This document shows positions 26,009 through 35,509 of a stretch of 64,000 nucleotides of DNA, piece after piece. The translations under genes and the position numbers were made by a program. This stretch comes from UBA1046 sp012511325. GTDB lineage: Bacteria; Bacillota; Clostridia; Saccharofermentanales; DTU023. Below the pieces are notes generated by a model. It did no database searches. It worked only from the letters and a program-made list of their open reading frames with translations, and was not told the DNA's origin. The stretch spans positions 496,001 to 560,000 of the forward strand of contig JBMNJZ010000001.1 of the NCBI GenBank assembly GCA_050951925.1, in the 5' to 3' direction. Position 1 is the stretch's first letter; every line of letters starts with the position of its first letter.

Positions 26009-27423
26009 TGCTGCGGACAGAAATATTGAGGTCTTTAGTGTTTTGTTATAGCATCGAAGGCGGACACCGCCTCAGCGGCCAGATTGAAGTCAGCGGTTCT
26101 AAGAACGCTGCTCTTGCTATTATCGGCGCTGCCATGGCTCTTGACGGGCCATGCCTGATTCATAATTTGCCCAATGTCCGGGATGTATGTTTCTTCCTTG
26201 AAGTCTGCTCCGACATCGGAGCAAAGGTGGAAAAGCTTGGAGCGAACAAGGTGCGGATTGATCCCACTACCATTGCCGGCCCGGAAGCAATCTCACCGAA
26301 AGTCGCTATGTTGAGGGGCTCCTACTACCTGCTGGGGGCCTTGCAATCGCGTTTCGGCGCCTGCAAGGTTACCATGCCGGGCGGCTGCAATCTCGGTGTC
26401 CGACCGATTGATCTGCACCTTAAGGGCTTTATGGCCCTGGGATCAGAGGTGGATATTATCTACCGCAATATAAACCGCGAAGAGATCTGGTTTCACTATG
26501 ACGGCGGCACCGGATCCCTGCCCGGCCAGGATGGACCTGATGCCTATACCTTGGAACCTGCCTTCATTCATTGTCAAAATCCCGCCGGCAAAATGAGACC
26601 GGCCAGTGTTTTCCTTGACACGGTCAGTGTCGGCGCCACTGTCAATATCATGATCGCTGCTGTCAAGGCCGATGGCATCACCGTGATCGACAATGCTGCC
26701 CGCGAACCGCATATCGTTGATGTCGCTAACTTCCTTAACACTATGGGCGCCGACATCCGTGGAGCCGGTACCGAAACCATCCGTATTAAGGGCAAACCTT
26801 ATCTACCTGCCGACAAGGAATATACGATTATTCCCGATCAGATCGAAGCCGGTACTTATATGATGATGGCTCCGCTGACCGGCGGCGATATCACAGTCAA
26901 CAATATCATTCCCACGCATATGGAGCCTTTGAGCGCTAAGTTGCTGGAGATGGGGGTCACAGTCGAAGAGGGCGAGGAGAGCATCCGTGTCAGTACCGAG
27001 CCGGGCCTGATCCTGAGGCCGACCAGTATCAAGACTATGCCCTATCCCGGTTTTCCAACTGATTTGCAGCCGCAGGTCACTACCTTGCTCTGTACGGCGG
27101 AGGGTACCAGCCGTGTAATAGAAACGGTCTGGGAAAACCGCTATGGCTATGTTGCGGAACTGACCAAGCTGGGCGCCAATGTTGTAACTTCCGGCCGCTT
27201 GGCCGTTATCACCGGGGGCGGCGAGCTTACCGGCACCAGAGTCCGGGCCTTGGATCTGCGTGGCGGCATGGCCGTCACTATGGCCGGGCTTGCCGCCCGC
27301 GGCGAAACCATAGTGGAAAATATCGGCGTAATTGAGCGCGGCTACGAAGACACTATTGATAAAATCAGCTCACTGGGCGGAGTTATTACCCGATACGAAG
27401 TTGATACAGGCAGTTACCGATGA
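26008..27423 (+). CDS. murA: UDP-N-acetylglucosamine 1-carboxyvinyltransferase, copy 1
   Basis: 471-residue EPSP-synthase-fold enzyme for the first committed step of peptidoglycan synthesis, adding enolpyruvate from PEP to UDP-GlcNAc. Seen: the substrate motif SGSKNAAL near residue 30, the catalytic loop PGGCNLGVRP with C127 (the fosfomycin target), IIPDQIEAGTY and YPGFPTDLQPQ. It is longer than copy 2 because of a roughly 28-residue insert near residues 145-190 (Gly/Asp/Pro-rich) and an N-terminal extension of 15 residues. It begins at the last base of the walK stop and overlaps walJ by four bases, so it is in the wal operon. Confidence 0.93.
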   Translation: MLRTEILRSLVFCYSIEGGHRLSGQIEVSGSKNAALAIIGAAMALDGPCLIHNLPNVRDVCFFLEVCSDIGAKVEKLGANKVRIDPTTIAGPEAISPKVAMLRGSYYLLGALQSRFGACKVTMPGGCNLGVRPIDLHLKGFMALGSEVDIIYRNINREEIWFHYDGGTGSLPGQDGPDAYTLEPAFIHCQNPAGKMRPASVFLDTVSVGATVNIMIAAVKADGITVIDNAAREPHIVDVANFLNTMGADIRGAGTETIRIKGKPYLPADKEYTIIPDQIEAGTYMMMAPLTGGDITVNNIIPTHMEPLSAKLLEMGVTVEEGEESIRVSTEPGLILRPTSIKTMPYPGFPTDLQPQVTTLLCTAEGTSRVIETVWENRYGYVAELTKLGANVVTSGRLAVITGGGELTGTRVRALDLRGGMAVTMAGLAARGETIVENIGVIERGYEDTIDKISSLGGVITRYEVDTGSYR

Positions 27424-28223
27424 GATATCTCAGATCCTGTGCTCTGCGCTCCGGTTCAAGCGGCAACGCGATTCTGCTTGCTTCCGAGCAGAGCTCCTTG
27501 CTGGTTGACGCAGGCATTACAGGCAGAGGACTGGCCTGTGCCTTGCAAGAGCTGGAAGAAGACCCGGCAAAGCTGAAAGGTATTCTGTTAACCCATGAGC
27601 ATTGGGATCATATCTCCGGGTTAGGTGTTTTGCTCCGTCGTTACCGGGTTCCGCTCTATCTTAACCGCAAAACTCTGCAAGCCTGCCTTTCAGACTTGGG
27701 CAAAGTCGATCCCGACCTGATCAGGGTCATCTACGATTACGAGACAATCCGGATCGACGATTTCGAGATTAAACCGTTCCCGATTTCACATGATGCGGCG
27801 GATCCTGTCGGCTATACCGCAAAGACCGATCTGGGCATGATCGGCATCTGCACCGACTTGGGCTATACGGACGAATATGTCTACAAGGCTTTGGCAGGAA
27901 CAGATATCTGCTATCTGGAGGCCAATTACGATCCGGGGATGCTGAAAGCCGGCAGCTATCCTCCGTATCTGAAAGAACGAATAGCCGGTCATCAGGGACA
28001 TCTTTCAAATCATGACTGCGGTCGGGCCTGTGTGCAGTTGCTGGAACAGGGAACCGAACGAATCGTACTGTCTCATCTTTCGCTGGAGAATAATTTCCCG
28101 CCTCTCGCCCTCTTGACGGTCAATGATGCTCTGACAGCGGCGGGGGCTAAGGAAAGTCTGGATTATCAGCTGACTGCCGCCAGACGTTTCGATATCTCCG
28201 TGCCTCAAGGACTGACAGGTTGA
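27420..28223 (+). CDS. walJ: WalJ/YycJ-type metallo-beta-lactamase-fold hydrolase
   Basis: 267-residue metal-dependent hydrolase. Seen: SGSSGNA at the N-terminus, the metal motif LLTHEHWDHISGL near residue 58 (HxHxDH), a second metal His in ISHDAADP, and the final VLSHLS element. The family (YycJ/WalJ) is a nuclease-like member linked to wall-cycle timing and DNA end processing. It normally ends the walRKHIJ operon, and here it follows walR-walK-murA with ATGA overlap, which supports the wal calls. It begins MRYLRSCALRSGSSGN. Confidence 0.9.
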   Translation: MRYLRSCALRSGSSGNAILLASEQSSLLVDAGITGRGLACALQELEEDPAKLKGILLTHEHWDHISGLGVLLRRYRVPLYLNRKTLQACLSDLGKVDPDLIRVIYDYETIRIDDFEIKPFPISHDAADPVGYTAKTDLGMIGICTDLGYTDEYVYKALAGTDICYLEANYDPGMLKAGSYPPYLKERIAGHQGHLSNHDCGRACVQLLEQGTERIVLSHLSLENNFPPLALLTVNDALTAAGAKESLDYQLTAARRFDISVPQGLTG

Positions 28224-28256
28224 ATTTGAATACCATTTGCCAATATAGGACGATAT

Positions 28257-28272
28257 CGGTTAATATTAACCG
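28257..28272. promoter_or_regulatory. Perfect 16-bp palindrome before murA copy 2
   Basis: CGGTTAATATTAACCG is a perfect palindrome 37 bases before the GTG of the second murA, followed directly by a second palindrome AACCGGTT. Its position suits an operator for a dimeric regulator of this gene. Confidence 0.5.
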
Positions 28273-28308
28273 GTTATTAATTGTGTATAGATTGTACGAG
28301 GGGTAGCC

Positions 28309-29610
28309 GTGAGTTCATATCTGCTCGAGGGCGGTCAGCGCCTGGAGGGTGAAATTAAAATAAGCGGTTCCAAGAATGCCGCGCTGCCGGTGCTGGCGGC
28401 TACAGCTCTATTGGAGGGCTGCTACCGGATTGAGAATGTACCGTTGATTGACGACATCCGCACTTTGCTGGAGATTCTCAGATCACTGGGGGCGGAAGTT
28501 GAGTTTCTGCCGGAAGGCACCGTTCTGATCGACAGTTCCACTATCAATAATTGCACCGCGATTTCTGAACGGGTCGGCAAGCTTCGCGGCTCCTATTATC
28601 TGCTTGGTGCCTTGCTGGGGCGCTTTGGCGAAGTACAGCTGCGGCTGCCTGGTGGTTGCGATTTCGGCAGAAGGCCTATCGATCTGCATTTAAAAGGCTT
28701 GCGGCAATTAGGTGCCGAAATCATCGAGGAAGAGTGCGTTGTTTATTGCCGCTGCAGTGAACTTACGGGCAGCAATATTTTTCTGGATATTGTCAGTGTC
28801 GGAGCCACGGCCAATATTATGCTGGCTGCTGCCAGAGCCAAAGGCACGACCACAATTTACAATGCCGCCAGAGAGCCGCATATTGTAGACCTGGCGAATT
28901 TTCTTAATGCGATGGGGGCGAGGATTCAAGGCGCCGGCACTGATATTATCCGTATCCGGGGCAGAGCTGCCTTTAGGCCGACCGGGAGTTATTCTATTAT
29001 CCCGGACCAGATCGAAGCCGGAACATATCTGGCGATGGCTGCTCTGACCGCAGGAGATATCGCCTTGCGGAATGTAATTCCCAGTCATCTCGATGCCTTG
29101 ATCGCCAAGTTGAGAGAAATGGGCGTCGACTTTGAAATAGGCGAAGAGGAAGTTAGAGCTATGAGGGCTCCGCATACTGCCCTGACAGCGACCAATTTTG
29201 TTACGGCGCCCTATCCGGGCTTTCCGACTGATTTGCAGCCGCAGATGATGGTTCTCCTGACTCAGGCTGCGGGAGTGGGCAAGGTGACGGAGAATGTCTG
29301 GAACAATCGCTTCCAATATATTCCCGGTCTCAAGCAGCTGGGAGCCAGAATTGTCACTCAGGGCAGATCGGCTTTTGTCACCGGTCCGGTTCAATTTACC
29401 GGTTCCCGGGTTGCGGCGTATGATCTGAGGGCAGGTGCCGCTATGGTTATGGCGGGGCTTGTCTCGAGCGGTACCACGGAGATCGCCAATATTGAGTTAA
29501 TCGAGCGCGGTTATGAGAATTTTGTCGCAAAGATGCTGCAGCTGGGCGCTAAAATTATTAAGCGTGAAGAGCCGATGACAAATATTACGGAAATTGATTT
29601 TGTAAGCTAG
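28309..29610 (+). CDS. murA: UDP-N-acetylglucosamine 1-carboxyvinyltransferase, copy 2
   Basis: 433 residues, the usual MurA size. Seen: ISGSKNAALPVLAA, the catalytic loop PGGCDFGRRP with C117, NIMLAAARAKGTTTIYNAAREPHIVDLANFL, IIPDQIEAGTY and the RAGAAMVMAGL segment. It keeps all residues needed for activity. GTG start with GAGGGG five bases before. Two MurA paralogues are usual in low-GC Gram-positives (MurAA and MurAB), but they are normally far apart. Here they are separated only by walJ. It has its own leader with the palindrome at 28257 and an intrinsic terminator at 29664. Confidence 0.94.
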   Translation: MSSYLLEGGQRLEGEIKISGSKNAALPVLAATALLEGCYRIENVPLIDDIRTLLEILRSLGAEVEFLPEGTVLIDSSTINNCTAISERVGKLRGSYYLLGALLGRFGEVQLRLPGGCDFGRRPIDLHLKGLRQLGAEIIEEECVVYCRCSELTGSNIFLDIVSVGATANIMLAAARAKGTTTIYNAAREPHIVDLANFLNAMGARIQGAGTDIIRIRGRAAFRPTGSYSIIPDQIEAGTYLAMAALTAGDIALRNVIPSHLDALIAKLREMGVDFEIGEEEVRAMRAPHTALTATNFVTAPYPGFPTDLQPQMMVLLTQAAGVGKVTENVWNNRFQYIPGLKQLGARIVTQGRSAFVTGPVQFTGSRVAAYDLRAGAAMVMAGLVSSGTTEIANIELIERGYENFVAKMLQLGAKIIKREEPMTNITEIDFVS

Positions 29611-29663
29611 AGGCCACTTGAACGATCATCTGCCACGATTGAATTATTGATATGCGCCGGAAA

Positions 29664-29690
29664 AAGCCAGTACAAACTGGCTTATTTTTA
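29664..29690 (+). terminator. Intrinsic terminator after murA copy 2
   Basis: Stem AAGCCAGT/ACTGGCTT (29664-29671 and 29676-29683) with loop ACAA, followed by ATTTTTA. Confidence 0.85.
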
Positions 29691-29772
29691 TGTCCGGACT
29701 GACAGGAGAGCGTGGCAACGGTGAACCAAACACTGAAATCAGCCTATCAGCCTATTTCCGTTTATTCCGGAA

Positions 29773-29781
29773 TGATATAAT
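29773..29781 (+). promoter_or_regulatory. Extended minus-10 promoter of glmU-pth-mfd
   Basis: TGATATAAT at 29773-29781, the same extended minus-10 as before walR. A leader of about 120 bases follows with two small hairpins (GCGGT/ACCGC near 29802-29816 and CCTCG/CGAGG near 29846-29870) before the glmU ATG. Confidence 0.5.
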
Positions 29782-29909
29782 GAAATGGAATATAGGCGGT
29801 CAAGAACCGCAAAGGATAGACCTAGTACACATACTGCGAACTTTAACCTCGGGTCAGACTCGGCGCGAGGCTAGTTGCGCGTCTTATTTGCAGAAACAAA
29901 GGAGCGGAC

Positions 29910-31280
29910 ATGGAACAATGCGCCATCGTTTTAGCGGCTTGGGAAGATAATCAAATGTGCTCGGCTGAGGCCAAAGTAATGCTGGAGGCCGCCGGCAAAC
30001 CGGTTGTAACCTGGGTGAAAAAAGCCTTGGATCAGGCCGGTATTATTGACCAGATGTATATCGTCGGCCATCGTCAGGAAAAAGTCAGAGCCGAGCTGGG
30101 TGAAACAGTAGCTTTTGCTTTACAGGAAGTGCCGCTTGGCACCGGGCATGCAGTCAATCAGGCGGAATTGTTTCTCTATGAGAGAAAAGGGGCTACCATC
30201 GTCATGGCCGGCGACACTCCCTTGATCAGACCGGAAACGATTACCCGCCTGTTGGAGAGTTTCGCCGCCGGAAATTGGGGCGCTCTGGTAATGACAGCGG
30301 AAGTTGAAGATCCCGTCGGTTACGGGCGCATCCTGAGAGATGAAACCGGACGACTGATCGCCATTGTGGAAGAAGGCGAGGCCGATGCCGAGACCCGGGC
30401 GATCAGGGAAGTCAATGGCGGTATTTATTGCTTTGATACAGAACTGCTCAATCAAACAATCGTACAGATTGAAGAGCATGAAGAGGGGCGCATTCCGCTA
30501 ACTGATGTGATTGAAATAATGTCTCAGATGGGTGTTGCTGTCGGCACACTTGAGATTGATCCGCAGGAGTTCTTCAAAGTCAATACTCGCCGGGATCTGG
30601 CGCTGGCCTCCCAGATACTTAACCGCAGAATTCTCGACCGCATCATGGTCGGCGGCGTCTCAATAACGGATCCCGATACCACCTGGATTGACGATGATGT
30701 CACAATCGGCAGCGATACGGTTATTTTGCCTCAGACAACAATCCTGAACAGTTGCGTGATCGGCCGGCGCTGCAAGATCGGTCCTGCCTCAACGCTTAAC
30801 TTTACTTATGTCGGCGACGATTCAACAGTTAGCAGGACTGAGTCCAGCCAGGCTTTAATTGATAAGAATTGTCAGATCGGTCCCTGGGTTCGGCTGCGGC
30901 AAGGGGTAGAGATCGGAGAAAACTGTGTAATCGGCAGCTTCGTTGAAATTAATGATTCACGGCTGGGCGCTAATTGCCAAATCCAGTCACAAGTCGTCAT
31001 CAATCAAGCTACTCTGGGTCACAATGTGACCGTAGATAGCCAGGTTTCTCTGGTCGGCGGCAGTAGCGGAGACCGGATGCGGGAAGAGATCTTCGTCGGC
31101 AACCACAGTTTTATCGGCAGCCATAGTTGTCTGGTCGCTCCGGCGCGGCTGGACAAGAACAGTTATGTGGCGACCGGGACTACTGTCACCGGGAATGTGC
31201 CCCGGAATGCGCTGGCTATAGGCCGCAGAGAGCTGAAAATTAAGGAGAACTGGGCACTGCACAGAAATGATGAGTTATGA
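29910..31280 (+). CDS. glmU: Diverged GlmU-like protein with substitutions in both active sites
   Basis: 456 residues with the two-part GlmU plan: an N-terminal nucleotidyltransferase fold and a C-terminal left-handed hexapeptide helix. Position before pth and mfd matches Firmicutes glmU. Kept: Lys in AKVML, Asp in GDTPLI, EVNGGIYCFD, Asn in VNTR, LVAP. Changed: the nucleotide loop LAAGxGTRM reads LAAWEDNQM (Gly and Arg lost), QLGTGHA reads PLGTGHA, and in the acetyltransferase half the HLSYxGD motif with catalytic His and Tyr reads SQVVINQ, EIK reads EIN, and NYDGxxK reads GGSSGDR. The reading frame is intact. It may be inactive, regulatory, or have altered chemistry. Ends in ATGA overlap with pth; an 86-codon frame at 29690-29950 overlaps its start and is not a gene. 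Confidence 0.85.
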   Translation: MEQCAIVLAAWEDNQMCSAEAKVMLEAAGKPVVTWVKKALDQAGIIDQMYIVGHRQEKVRAELGETVAFALQEVPLGTGHAVNQAELFLYERKGATIVMAGDTPLIRPETITRLLESFAAGNWGALVMTAEVEDPVGYGRILRDETGRLIAIVEEGEADAETRAIREVNGGIYCFDTELLNQTIVQIEEHEEGRIPLTDVIEIMSQMGVAVGTLEIDPQEFFKVNTRRDLALASQILNRRILDRIMVGGVSITDPDTTWIDDDVTIGSDTVILPQTTILNSCVIGRRCKIGPASTLNFTYVGDDSTVSRTESSQALIDKNCQIGPWVRLRQGVEIGENCVIGSFVEINDSRLGANCQIQSQVVINQATLGHNVTVDSQVSLVGGSSGDRMREEIFVGNHSFIGSHSCLVAPARLDKNSYVATGTTVTGNVPRNALAIGRRELKIKENWALHRNDEL

Positions 31281-31885
31281 CTTGGTGGCAACAGATTAAA
31301 GACAAAGTCAGAGTGACTGATGCGGCTGAGCGCTGGTTAATCGTAGGTCTGGGCAATCCCGGCTCTAAGTACGAGCAGAGCTGGCATAATCTGGGATATA
31401 TGGCTTTGGACCGTTTTGCCGCCAATGCCGGTATCAAGCTCGGGCGTCTTCGTTTCCGGGGTATCACCGGCGAAGGTGAAGTCAAGGGGAAAAAGGTTAT
31501 ACTGCTAAAGCCGCTGACCTATATGAATCTCAGCGGCCAAAGCGTTGCTGAGGCCAGTAAATTCTATCGGATACCGCCGGAGAGGATCATCGTTCTGGTC
31601 GATGATATTGATCTCCATGTGGGTGTAATCAGACTTAGAGCCCAGGGCAGCGCCGGTACGCATAAAGGCCTGAAATCGATTATCGCTCAGCTGGGCAGCT
31701 CTGATTTCAACCGCATCCGGATCGGTATGGGACCCAGGCCGGCCGGAGATCTGGCGGATATTGTACTTTCCAATATACCGGGCAAGCAAAGGCAAGCGGT
31801 AGATATTGCCCTGCAAGACGCGGTTTTGGCCTTGGAATTGCTGTTAAGCTCAGGTATTGAGGCGGCGCAAAGCGTCTACAATTAG
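31277..31885 (+). CDS. pth: Peptidyl-tRNA hydrolase
   Basis: 202-residue enzyme that frees tRNA from stalled peptidyl-tRNA. Seen: IVGLGNPGSKYE near residues 22-33, the catalytic His in SWHNLGY near 37 (most members read TRHN; Arg is Trp here), KPLTYMNLSG near 76, the catalytic Asp in VDDIDLHVG, and GSAGTHKGLKSI. An N-terminal extension of about 19 residues precedes the core. ATG overlaps glmU by four bases. Pth-Mfd is a known Firmicutes pair. Confidence 0.94.
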   Translation: MTWWQQIKDKVRVTDAAERWLIVGLGNPGSKYEQSWHNLGYMALDRFAANAGIKLGRLRFRGITGEGEVKGKKVILLKPLTYMNLSGQSVAEASKFYRIPPERIIVLVDDIDLHVGVIRLRAQGSAGTHKGLKSIIAQLGSSDFNRIRIGMGPRPAGDLADIVLSNIPGKQRQAVDIALQDAVLALELLLSSGIEAAQSVYN

Positions 31886-31911
31886 AAATCGGAAAGATAA
31901 TACAGCGGCAA

Positions 31912-34900
31912 ATGTCAATTCAAAGCGAATCTGCAGAACACTCACCACCACTCCGAAATAATCCCGGATTTGAGGACGGCGAACAGATGCCCTTGTCCGA
32001 CTGGCTTCTGAATGCCGGCGACGATAAGGGTTTTGCGGCCTTTTTAGAGTATCTGGATCAAGTTGCGGCGGGAACGGCGGACAAAAGCTCCGTAAATCTG
32101 ACCGGACTTTCCGATACTCAGAAATCCTTTGTTCAGAGCTTAATCTACAGCAAGGAGCAAAATCCCTTTTGGGTTTTAGTGGCTGATGAATTGCGGGCGC
32201 GCCTGGCCGCGCAGGAACTCAGGGCTTTTCTGGGTTCCGGCGTCTATGTGTTCAGCGCCCGCGATCTCCACCTGCTGGATGCCAGAGCCGCTTCCCGGGA
32301 ACAGGAACGCAGACGGCTGGCTATCTTGCAGAAAGTCCGCAATCGCGATTATAAAGCCCTGGTTGTGCCGGCAGCGGCTTTGCTGGATTGTCTGCCGCCA
32401 CCAGAAGTATTCGCGGGAGCAGAGCTCAACCTCAAGACGGGTGATCTGATCGAGCCGGAGACGGTCTGTGAACAACTGCTGTCCGCCGGCTATGAGCGCG
32501 CCAAGCTGGCTGAACAGGCAGGACAATTTGTCCGCCACGGCGATGTGATTGACATTGTTATCGCTTCGGCGACTGCCGAATTGCCGCCTCAGGGTCTGCG
32601 CATCTCCTTTTTTGATATTGAGATTGATGATCTGCGCGCCATGGATCTGGAAACACAGCGCTCTGTCCAGAGCCTGAGCCGGGTCGCTATTCCGCCTGCC
32701 AGAGAGCTGTTGCTGAAACAGGAGCAGCCGGAGGAGCTTGCCCGCGAGATCAGAGAGGCAAGCGAGGAGGCCGCCGGCGCGATTTTGCGGCGCGGCGGCA
32801 GCAGAGAAGAATATGAGCAGATGCGGCAACTTGGCCTGAGAGATGCCGAACGCTTAGAAAGCAAAATTCCTTTCGCCGCCCTGGATCGCTGGTTGCCCCT
32901 GATCTATAAGCAGCCCGCCTGCCTGCTTGATTATGCCTTGCCGGAGACCAGATTCTGGCTGGACGAGCTGTCCCGGTTCAGCAAACAGCTGGATGCCGCT
33001 TCTGCGCTTTGGTTACAGGATCTGACCGCCCATATTGAGCGCGGCCAGGCTGTGCCGTTGACCGGGAAGGCCAGAGGCAATCCGGCGGATATCCGGCGCC
33101 GGCTGGACAGGCGGGGCGGTATAATCGCTTTGGCGCAGATTGCCTCAAGCGGCAACGGCCTGCCCGGCGCCCGAAGATTTAAATTAGGCGGCAGAGTACA
33201 AGATCACTATAAAGGGCGGGAGGACAATCTTTTCGCCGATCTGGCCGACTGGCGCCTAAAAGCGCGGGAAGCAGCGCTATTCGTGGGCTCATCCAGCCGC
33301 AGAGTGCAGATTTCCAAGCGCCTTCGTGAAAAAAATTTATCCGGGATCCTGATTTCGGACAGAGTCCTAAGCCAGGGTTTTTACTGGCCGGAAGGCAAAA
33401 TCTCGATTCTGGGCGCGGAGGATCTGTTCGGGATTGATCAGCCGGTACGCCGGCGCAGGCACAGCGGCGGCCAGGCGATCACTTTCTTCTCGGATCTGGA
33501 GCCGGGCGAGCTGGTGGTGCATGAGGATCACGGTATCGCCCGCTATCAGAATCTGAAGAAGATCAGATCATCCAGCGGCGAGAGAGATTATCTGCATCTG
33601 CAATATGCCGACGGTGATTTATATATTCCGGTTGAAGCGCTGGAGCAGATCCGCAAATATATCAGCACCGATGAGAGGAAGCCGCGACTGTCCAAACTGG
33701 GCGGTTCCGAGTGGGAGCGGCAGAAGACAAAAGCGCGGGAGTCGATCAAAAAACTGGCAACTGACCTGGTAGCGCTCTATGCCACCAGACGACAGATCAA
33801 AGGTCATGCTTTTGCGCCGGATACTGTCTGGCAGCAGGATTTCGAGGCGGCTTTCCCTTATGAGGAAACAGAAGACCAGAAGCGGGTAATAGCTGAGATC
33901 AAGGCGGATATGGAAAAACCGCAAGTCATGGAGCGTCTGCTTTGCGGAGATGTCGGCTTCGGCAAGACGGAGGTCTGCTTCCGGGCCATCTTCAAATGCA
34001 TTATGGACGGCAAACAAGCGGCTTTGCTGGCGCCGACGACGGTTCTGGCGCAGCAGCATTATAATAAGCTCTGTGAGCGTCTGGGCGAATTCCCGGCCAC
34101 TGTCAGGATGCTGAGCCGCTTCGTCTCCGAACAAGAACAAAAAGAGATTCTGCAAGGACTGAAAGCAGGGCAAGTCGATATTGTGATCGGCACGCACAGA
34201 CTATTGTCGCGCGATGTCGAATTTTCCGATCTCGGCTTGCTGGTGATTGATGAAGAGCAGCGTTTCGGCGTTGACCATAAAGAATTGATCAAGGAGCGCT
34301 ATCCGGCTCTGGATGTGCTGAGCCTCACAGCTACACCGATTCCGCGGACTTTACATATGTCGCTGTCCGGCATCAGGGATATTTCGTTGCTGGAGGAAGG
34401 GCCGGAGGACCGGCGCCCGATTCAGACTTATGTGATGGAATATGAAGAGGATGTGGCCGCGGAGGCGATTTTGCGCGAAACAGGGCGTGGCGGCCAGAGT
34501 TTCTATCTCTTCAATAATACCTACAAAGTAGAGGAGAAAGCGGCGCGTCTGCGGGAGCTTCTGCCCGGCGTGCGCATTGTGACCGCTCACGGCCGGATGC
34601 CGGAGCGGCGGCTGGAGCAGGTGATTACGGATTTCATTAACGGCAATTATGATGTTCTGGTCTGTACCACCATTATCGAGTCCGGAATCGACATGCCCAA
34701 TGTCAATACGATTGTGGTAGAACATGCGGATCGTCTGGGTCTGGCTCAACTGTATCAGATCCGGGGGCGGGTCGGCCGGTCGGAGAGACAAGCCTATGCC
34801 TATATCACCTATCCCCGGGATCAGGTTCTGAATGAAGCGGCTGAGAAGCGTCTGATTGCCATCCGTGACTATACGGAACTGGGTTCAGGCTTCAAAATTG

Positions 34901-35502
34901 CTCTGCGGGACCTGGAGGTGCGCGGCGCCGGTAATTTGTTGGGTCCGGAGCAAAGCGGCAATCTGGGTGCCGTCGGCTACGATCTGTACTGCAAGATGAT
35001 GGATGAGGCGGTCAAAGAGCTGACCGGAGCCGAGATCAAACCGCCCCCCGAATATGCCCTGGTTGAGCTGGAGGTCAATGCCTATCTGCCGGAATCATAT
35101 ATCCGGGATGAGGGGCAGAGGATTGACATCTACCGCCGCATCGCCGCTCTAGAGACAGCAGACGATTATCGCGATGTGCTGGATGAAATGCTCGACCGTT
35201 ACGGCAAGCTGCCCTATGAGGCACAGGCCCTGAGCGATATCGCCTATATCCGGTCTTTTGGCGGGCGAGCCGGCTTTGCCCGTATTTCCGTGCGTGACCA
35301 AGATGTGGTTCTTAATTTTTCAGAGCGTGACAAGTCGGATCTTGATCTGATCTCACGCCTGCTCAGCGTGGAGAAAACCAAAGATTTTCTGCAGTTCCAG
35401 GCCGGTCACAAGCCTCAGATTGTCTATCGCCGGGCAGCTCGCAATCTGCGCGAGACTCCGGCACTGATCAGACAGCTTTTCCTGGCCGCGGATACGGTAT
35501 AA
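31912..35502 (+). CDS. mfd: Transcription-repair coupling factor
   Basis: 1196-residue SF2 translocase that removes stalled RNA polymerase and recruits UvrA. Seen: an N-terminal UvrB-like region without motor activity (to about 480), the RNA-polymerase-interaction domain from about 530 (PGELVVHEDHGIARY), motor motifs GDVGFGKTE near 680, DEEQRFGV, TATPIPRTL and QIRGRVGRS near 950, and the C-terminal TRCF domain. The second GDVGYGKTEVA motif is conserved apart from F for Y. Length is typical. It ends 7 bases before maf. Ribosome binding site is weak (GGAAAG). Confidence 0.95.
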   Translation: MSIQSESAEHSPPLRNNPGFEDGEQMPLSDWLLNAGDDKGFAAFLEYLDQVAAGTADKSSVNLTGLSDTQKSFVQSLIYSKEQNPFWVLVADELRARLAAQELRAFLGSGVYVFSARDLHLLDARAASREQERRRLAILQKVRNRDYKALVVPAAALLDCLPPPEVFAGAELNLKTGDLIEPETVCEQLLSAGYERAKLAEQAGQFVRHGDVIDIVIASATAELPPQGLRISFFDIEIDDLRAMDLETQRSVQSLSRVAIPPARELLLKQEQPEELAREIREASEEAAGAILRRGGSREEYEQMRQLGLRDAERLESKIPFAALDRWLPLIYKQPACLLDYALPETRFWLDELSRFSKQLDAASALWLQDLTAHIERGQAVPLTGKARGNPADIRRRLDRRGGIIALAQIASSGNGLPGARRFKLGGRVQDHYKGREDNLFADLADWRLKAREAALFVGSSSRRVQISKRLREKNLSGILISDRVLSQGFYWPEGKISILGAEDLFGIDQPVRRRRHSGGQAITFFSDLEPGELVVHEDHGIARYQNLKKIRSSSGERDYLHLQYADGDLYIPVEALEQIRKYISTDERKPRLSKLGGSEWERQKTKARESIKKLATDLVALYATRRQIKGHAFAPDTVWQQDFEAAFPYEETEDQKRVIAEIKADMEKPQVMERLLCGDVGFGKTEVCFRAIFKCIMDGKQAALLAPTTVLAQQHYNKLCERLGEFPATVRMLSRFVSEQEQKEILQGLKAGQVDIVIGTHRLLSRDVEFSDLGLLVIDEEQRFGVDHKELIKERYPALDVLSLTATPIPRTLHMSLSGIRDISLLEEGPEDRRPIQTYVMEYEEDVAAEAILRETGRGGQSFYLFNNTYKVEEKAARLRELLPGVRIVTAHGRMPERRLEQVITDFINGNYDVLVCTTIIESGIDMPNVNTIVVEHADRLGLAQLYQIRGRVGRSERQAYAYITYPRDQVLNEAAEKRLIAIRDYTELGSGFKIALRDLEVRGAGNLLGPEQSGNLGAVGYDLYCKMMDEAVKELTGAEIKPPPEYALVELEVNAYLPESYIRDEGQRIDIYRRIAALETADDYRDVLDEMLDRYGKLPYEAQALSDIAYIRSFGGRAGFARISVRDQDVVLNFSERDKSDLDLISRLLSVEKTKDFLQFQAGHKPQIVYRRAARNLRETPALIRQLFLAADTV

Positions 35503-35509
35503 TTAGTTT

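Noticed and set aside
29690..29950. 86-codon frame before glmU
   Set aside because: Overlaps the terminator, the promoter and the start of glmU; no conserved pattern.
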